This document shows, piece after piece, positions 6,364-9,891 of a stretch of 9,891 nt of DNA. Source of the DNA: JAKORR01 sp964608495 (GTDB lineage Bacteria; Armatimonadota; Zipacnadia; Zipacnadales; FEN-943); NCBI GenBank assembly GCA_964608495.1, contig CAZSOQ010000200.1, positions 1 to 9,891 of the forward strand, given 5' to 3'. Numbering within the stretch: position 1 is the first letter of the stretch; the number at the start of each line of letters is the position of its first letter. The translations under genes were made by a program, and so were the position numbers. The notes under the pieces are model-generated. The model made no database searches and was not told the origin of the DNA. It saw only the letters and a program-made list of their open reading frames with translations.

Positions 6364-6385
6364 TTGGCGGCGCATCCTGCGCCAA
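6364..6385. repeat. Bulged hairpin downstream of the hydrolase gene
   Basis: TTGG and CGCA (separated by a 3-nt bulge) pair with TGCGCCAA around a TCC loop, starting about 40 nt after the hydrolase stop on the minus strand. It could protect or end the hydrolase transcript. There is no T-tract, so intrinsic termination is not shown. Confidence 0.3.
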
Positions 6386-6423
6386 GCGGACAGCCCCGCG
6401 GGCGTGCCTGGCGTCCTTGCTCC

Positions 6424-9357
6424 CTAGGGCTCGACCGGGCCGTCGCTCTCAGGCTGCGGGTCGAGGACCACCACGTCGCGGGCGCGGGCGGGCGGGTCAA
6501 CCTTCAGCCACTCGAGCTTCCCGTCGCGGTAGGAGCCCTCGACGGTGGTCCTCAGGGGCGCACACAGCCTGAACTCCACGTCCCACTGAGCCGGCCAGGC
6601 AGGGAAGAGCAGGATCCGCTGCCCGTGGGCCTGGAGGATCATGGTCTGCAGGGCCATCAGGCCGTTGGAGCCGTGGTCCTGGTCGGGTATCCAGTCGAAG
6701 TTGGGGCCCCAGAAGACCGGGAAGCGACTGCCGGGATTGGTGTCCGCGAAGCGCCGGGTGAGCAGCGTGCGCGCCTGCTGGGCCAGGCCCAGGAAGGCGG
6801 CCTGGGTGTCATCCTGCTGCCAGCCGCGGCTGCCCTTGATCCTGCGCTGGGCGAAGGTGCGCCGGGCCAGCTCCAGGTCGGGCTTGTCGACTCCGCACAG
6901 GCGGTAGGGGAAGACGGCGTACAGCTCCGGGTTCTCGGCGTTCTTCGCGGGCTCGAGGATGTCGCGGGCCGGCGCCAGGATTTGCTCGCCGTCGGCCTCG
7001 GCCGTCGGGAGGTCCGGCAGCTCGGCCAGCAGGCGTTCCCAGTGGGCTCGCATCTGGGGTGTCGCTAGGCCCTGGGGCAGGGAGAGCAGGCCCTGCAGCG
7101 TAAACCTGAGCCCGGCGATGGGGGGAAGGGGGTTGATCGCCTTCTGCCAGGTCTCGAGGGCCTGCGCGGGCTCAAAGAGCACCTTGCCGGCCTCATCGCG
7201 GGCGTAGTGTCGGTCGTAGAAGGTGACCACGGCGTCGGCCAGGGGCAGCAGCATCGTGCGAGCGAAATCGTCGTCCTGCGTATAGGCACGGTAGTCGAGC
7301 ATCATGGCCAGGAGCTCGAGCGCGCCGGAGAAGTAGTGCCGGATGTAGGTGTTGTCCACCTGCGAGACGGGCTTGCCCTCGCGGTTCCAGCCGTAGTTCT
7401 CGTTGGCGTAGGACCCCCAGAAGTACATGGTCTCGGGGAAGAAGGCGCCGTCGTGCCCGAAGTACAGCCTCGTGCGCTCAAGGGCCAGCGGCAGAGCCTG
7501 CAGGTACATGCGGAGAAGGGGAAGCAGGGCGTCAAAGTCGCCCGACGCGAGCATGGGCCAATAGGGCAGCCGTGTATTCTGGAACCAGTAGGGCCCGCCC
7601 CAGCGCCGGTAGTCGGCGTCGTACCTGGCCTCACCCTCGCGGGCGTCCACGGTGAACAGCGAACCGTTGAACTTGATCGGGTAGGCGCCGCGTCCCGCGC
7701 AGGCGGCGATGAAGCGCTGGAGGGCGTAGGCCTGGGAGACCTGGTCGCCGGTGGCTCCCAGGCTTCGCTGGGCCACCACCTCACCGTTGTGGTACAGCCT
7801 CTGCGGGCCTGTCGCGGCGTCGAAGGTGGCCGCGACGTGCGACCACCGGCCCGCGGGCAGCCGGGCGTCGTAGCTGAGCGTGGAGGGCTCGACGATCATC
7901 CGCAGCGAATTGCCCGGGTAGGTGTCGAGGAGATAGCCGTTCGAGGTACCGGCCCGGGACTTGTCGAGGATCCTGCCCCCAGCGTCGGGCAACTGCTCGG
8001 GCTGCACCCAGGCCGCCAGCGTCACGGCCTGGGTGAGATCGAAGGCCGGATCGTCGGCTACCTCGACCCAGCCCTTGCCCGTGAGCCGCAGGGCCCTGCC
8101 GCCGGGCGCGTCGGTCACCTCCACCTCCCCGACGGCCCTCGCCGCCGGGCCTCCCGGCACGGCGTTCGGGAAGAGGCCGTCGCGCTCGGTCTCGAAGGTC
8201 CAGTGACCGAGCAGGCCGGTCTCGCCAGCAGGCGCCGCGGTCGGCCCGGACGCCAGGGCGCGGACCTCCTCGGGGGTGAGGGCCCTGCTGTATACCCTCG
8301 GCTGCGCCACGAGGCCCCGGAACTGATTGGCCCCATCGCTGCAGGCCCCGATGCGTAGCGGCAGGTCATTGGTGGTGATGCCGGTGGTGCTCGATGAGCC
8401 CCGCACTCTGATCCAGCTTCGGTCCCAGAAGGCCTGCCACCACCGGCCATGGGCCTGCCGGGCCTGCTCCAGTGGCACCGCCTCCACCTCAGCCGCCTGC
8501 TGCTCGATCCGGCGCACCCACTCGTCCGGCGTGGCGGTCTGGGCCGTGAGGGTGTGGACGGACACGGCGTAGCTCTTCCTGGGAGCCGCTGAACGCAGCA
8601 CGGCCGGACCGGCGGAGACCAGGCCCTCGCCGCGGATGAGGCCGCCGAAGGTCCGGTTGAGCAGCGGGTCGTGAGCCTGCTTCGCCCAGTCGCCCATGCC
8701 CTGAAGGGCCAGGGTCTCGGGCCAGAGGGACGCGCGGTTGCGGTGGAACCAGAGGATGCGGTCGCCCGAGGCAGGCAGCACCGTGTCGGGGTAGACGATG
8801 ACCGGGTGCGGCGCGCCGCTGAGGCCGTAGGCGCTGAACATCTCGCCGCCCTCGAGCTTCCTCTCAGCCGTGCGCCAGGTCTCTAAGCCCACCTGGAGAC
8901 GGAAGTCGCGGCGGCCCTGGCACTCGATGCGGACAACCGGATGGTTCGCATCCACCCACACGCGGAGCAGCACGGCCACGTCGTCGGGACCGGCCCGGAC
9001 TTCGATCTCGCCCTCGCCGAGGCGCAGCTCCTGCCTGAAGGGGCCCGGGCCGGCGAAGGGATTCGGGTCGAGCGTTACGCGCATGCGCCCCAGCTTGAGC
9101 AAGCGGGCGTTCTCGCTCCAGGCGTCCGTGCGGGCGATGTAGAGCAGCAGGTCGCCGCCCTGCTCGACCCAGACGTTCAGGCCGATCTCGCCGTTGCCGA
9201 GGGGCATGGAGCCGGACGAGTCGGCGCTGGGCGAGTCCCAGACCACGTTGTACTGCCGGACCGAGCCCGGCTCGGCGCCGATCACCGATGAGGCCATTGT
9301 CATCACCAGGAGAAGAACAGGCGGCAAGACTCCCGCTCGCGTCTGCGACACGGCCAT
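6424..9357 (-). CDS. Secreted DUF5703 / GH95-like glycoside hydrolase with nested, apparently permuted LamG domain
   Basis: 977 aa from the chosen start. Residues 1-28 are a Sec signal ending V-I-G-A. Residues 35-317 match the DUF5703 N-terminal region (V-V-W-D-S-P-S-A-D-S-S-G-S-M-P-L-G-N-G, then R-L-L-K-L-G-R-M-R-V). Residues 539-956 are the matching alpha/alpha-barrel part: C-A-G-R-G-A-Y-P-I-K-F-N-G-S, R-R-W-G-G-P-Y-W-F-Q-N-T-R, F-F-P-E-T (E642), W-G-P-N-F-D-W-I-P-D-Q-D-H-G and L-L-F-P-A-W-P. These resemble GH95 fucosidase-type enzymes; activity is an inference. Between the halves (320-538) sits a LamG/concanavalin-like jellyroll whose C-terminal part (L-P-L-R-I-G ... V-Y-S-R-A-L-T-P-E-E-V) comes before its N-terminal part (L-L-G-H-W-T-F ... 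R-L-Y-H-N-G-E-V). ATG 9357 has a GAGG close upstream and gives a compact signal; ATG 9381 is possible. It acts outside the cytoplasm. Confidence 0.9.
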   Translation of the reverse strand: MAVSQTRAGVLPPVLLLVMTMASSVIGAEPGSVRQYNVVWDSPSADSSGSMPLGNGEIGLNVWVEQGGDLLLYIARTDAWSENARLLKLGRMRVTLDPNPFAGPGPFRQELRLGEGEIEVRAGPDDVAVLLRVWVDANHPVVRIECQGRRDFRLQVGLETWRTAERKLEGGEMFSAYGLSGAPHPVIVYPDTVLPASGDRILWFHRNRASLWPETLALQGMGDWAKQAHDPLLNRTFGGLIRGEGLVSAGPAVLRSAAPRKSYAVSVHTLTAQTATPDEWVRRIEQQAAEVEAVPLEQARQAHGRWWQAFWDRSWIRVRGSSSTTGITTNDLPLRIGACSDGANQFRGLVAQPRVYSRALTPEEVRALASGPTAAPAGETGLLGHWTFETERDGLFPNAVPGGPAARAVGEVEVTDAPGGRALRLTGKGWVEVADDPAFDLTQAVTLAAWVQPEQLPDAGGRILDKSRAGTSNGYLLDTYPGNSLRMIVEPSTLSYDARLPAGRWSHVAATFDAATGPQRLYHNGEVVAQRSLGATGDQVSQAYALQRFIAACAGRGAYPIKFNGSLFTVDAREGEARYDADYRRWGGPYWFQNTRLPYWPMLASGDFDALLPLLRMYLQALPLALERTRLYFGHDGAFFPETMYFWGSYANENYGWNREGKPVSQVDNTYIRHYFSGALELLAMMLDYRAYTQDDDFARTMLLPLADAVVTFYDRHYARDEAGKVLFEPAQALETWQKAINPLPPIAGLRFTLQGLLSLPQGLATPQMRAHWERLLAELPDLPTAEADGEQILAPARDILEPAKNAENPELYAVFPYRLCGVDKPDLELARRTFAQRRIKGSRGWQQDDTQAAFLGLAQQARTLLTRRFADTNPGSRFPVFWGPNFDWIPDQDHGSNGLMALQTMILQAHGQRILLFPAWPAQWDVEFRLCAPLRTTVEGSYRDGKLEWLKVDPPARARDVVVLDPQPESDGPVEP

Positions 9358-9466
9358 CGCTCCTCTCACGAGTGGGGACATGCTTCGCGACCGCCCGGTC
9401 CGACCCTCCGCGGTGAGGGCGCCACCGGGGACTGCCGCCTAGGCCACGGGCTCCCCGGGAGCCGCG

Positions 9467-9503
9467 GCCGGCCTTGAGAATCGCCAGCGCGCGGGGTACC
9501 ATC
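9467..9503. repeat. Copy A of the 37-38 bp imperfect repeat
   Basis: On the plus strand it reads GCCGGCCTTGAGAATCGC, CAG, CGCGCGGG, GTA, CCATC. It shares 30 positions in order with 4575-4612. It lies between the divergent hydrolase and GT39 genes and overlaps the -35/-10 candidate of the plus-strand gene, so it could act on either. Confidence 0.45.
9474..9502 (+). promoter_or_regulatory. Sigma70-type promoter candidate for the right-edge GT39 gene
   Basis: TTGAGA (9474-9479) and TACCAT (9497-9502) are spaced by exactly 17 bp and point at the GTG start at 9571, giving a leader of about 60 nt. Five of six bases match the -35 consensus and four of six the -10. Not tested by any other evidence in the window. 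Confidence 0.45.
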
Positions 9504-9570
9504 GTCGCGGCGAGCGACGGGCCGGCACGGCCTCTCGCCCGCACGTAGCCTGTGAGCCGGGGTCCGAATT

Positions 9571-9891
9571 GTGACCGACGCTACTCGCCCGGGAAAGCCC
9601 CAACTGCTTATCGCTGCGGGAATCTCCGTTCTCGCGCTGGGCCTTCGGCTGGCGTACCTGGCGCAGGCGAGCGCGAGCCCGGCCTTCGCCTCGCCCATCA
9701 TGGACGCCGCCTACCACGACTCGTGGGCTCGGCGCATCGCCGCAGGGGACTGGGTGGGCCACGAGGTGTTCTTCCGCGCGCCGCTATACCCTTACTTCCT
9801 CGGCGTCATCTACAGCGTCTTCGGGCCCAATTACGTCCTCGTGCGGGTCATCCAGTGCACGCTGGGCTCGGTGACCTGCGTGCTCCTGTAC
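9571..9891 (+). CDS. GT39/PMT-like membrane glycosyltransferase, N-terminal fragment
   Basis: 107 codons run open to the window edge, so the gene is cut. The translation starts V-T-D-A-T-R-P-G-K, then one membrane segment (about 12-32, L-L-I-A-A-G-I-S-V-L-A-L-G-L-R-L-A-Y-L). A periplasmic loop follows with M-D-A-A-Y-H-D-S-W-A-R-R-I-A-A-G-D-W, then V-F-F-R-A-P-L-Y-P-Y-F-L-G-V-I-Y and V-R-V-I-Q-C-T-L-G-S-V-T, which begins a further membrane segment. The D-x-x-Y-H-x-x-A and R-A-P-L-Y-P pattern is that of GT39-like proteins; in many planctomycete-type genomes such proteins carry C-terminal TPR repeats, which cannot be seen here. Upstream, a stop at 9553 leaves GTG 9571 as the only standard start; only a weak CCGGGG lies 8 nt before it. 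It diverges from the hydrolase gene. Confidence 0.8.
   Translation, partial: MTDATRPGKPQLLIAAGISVLALGLRLAYLAQASASPAFASPIMDAAYHDSWARRIAAGDWVGHEVFFRAPLYPYFLGVIYSVFGPNYVLVRVIQCTLGSVTCVLLY

Larger units (their letters stand above)
5898..6423. other. Non-coding region between hydrolase and glycan operon
   Basis: About 530 bp without a convincing gene. Small open frames here on both strands have Arg/Pro-rich, low-complexity translations with no family features. The right half (about 6160-6390) is rich in dyads: GGGTA/TACCC at 6182-6198, GGGTACCC at 6210-6217, the REP-like pair at 6242-6326 and a TTGG-CGCA / TGCGCCAA hairpin at 6364-6385. The left half (5898-6090) would be the leader of the glycan operon if the TACAAT box near 6092 is its promoter. 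I recognise no known riboswitch fold and no tRNA. Confidence 0.6.

Noticed and set aside
6532..6550. Another GTAGGAGCC match
   Set aside because: It lies inside the hydrolase coding sequence and lacks the following palindrome, so it is a chance match of the head only.
5845..7068. Plus-strand 407-codon open frame across the intergenic region and into the hydrolase
   Set aside because: Its translation is Arg/Ala-rich without domains and overlaps the well-supported hydrolase and GT39 genes on the other strand.
7207..8358. Plus-strand 383-codon open frame
   Set aside because: It is a shadow of the hydrolase gene; its translation shows no recognisable family.
9571..9891. Duplicate of the GT39 gene at 4613-5866
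   Set aside because: Both are GT39-like, but the loops differ (D-S-H-P-D-A-A-S-Y-D versus M-D-A-A-Y-H-D-S-W) and no extended identity is visible. They are separate family members, not a recent duplication.

Overview
This is a very GC-rich bacterial window from an organism that uses ATG, GTG and TTG starts. The best lineage clues are an H-X9-DG headgroup of the pseudopilin type and a DUF5703 glycosidase, plus a right-edge GT39 protein with an RAPLYP-type loop. Such genes are common in Armatimonadota, Planctomycetota and related deep-branching groups. I lean to Armatimonadota, but the window alone does not prove it.

Layout. Seven genes lie on the minus strand and one, cut by the right edge, on the plus strand. 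Reading the minus strand from the right: (1) 9357-6424, a secreted DUF5703 / GH95-like glycoside hydrolase with a LamG domain inserted in its middle; (2) a non-coding stretch of about 540 bp (5880-6423) with an inverted pair of REP-like palindromes and several other hairpins; (3) a probable six-gene operon, 5866-90. Its order is GT39 membrane glycosyltransferase, WbpD-like hexapeptide N-acetyltransferase, DPM/ArnC-like GT2, small EamA/ArnE-like membrane protein, lipoprotein fused to a pilin-like headgroup, and a membrane HEAT-repeat protein. Gaps inside the operon run from about 40 to 105 bp. At 9571-9891 the start of a second GT39-type protein diverges from the hydrolase gene.

How the genes may work together. 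The first four operon genes look like a compact surface-glycan module. A GT2 of the polyprenyl-phosphate-sugar synthase type, a four-helix DMT protein that could flip the lipid-linked sugar, and a GT39 enzyme that would use it outside the membrane parallel the ArnC-ArnE/F-ArnT logic. The acetyltransferase would tailor an amino-sugar nucleotide. The neighbouring hydrolase suggests export and trimming of fucose-like or related glycans. The lipoprotein and HEAT protein have no clear pathway role.

Most notable points: the LamG domain in the hydrolase appears circularly permuted as well as nested; the H-X9-DG pilin-like headgroup is carried by a lipoprotein, not by a pilin helix; the GT2 lacks its DxD acids; a BIME-like REP pair lies between transcription units; a 37-38 bp imperfect repeat is shared by two distant intergenic regions; and a hairpin abuts the Shine-Dalgarno of the first operon gene. 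I see no complete mobile element, CRISPR array, tRNA or rRNA.
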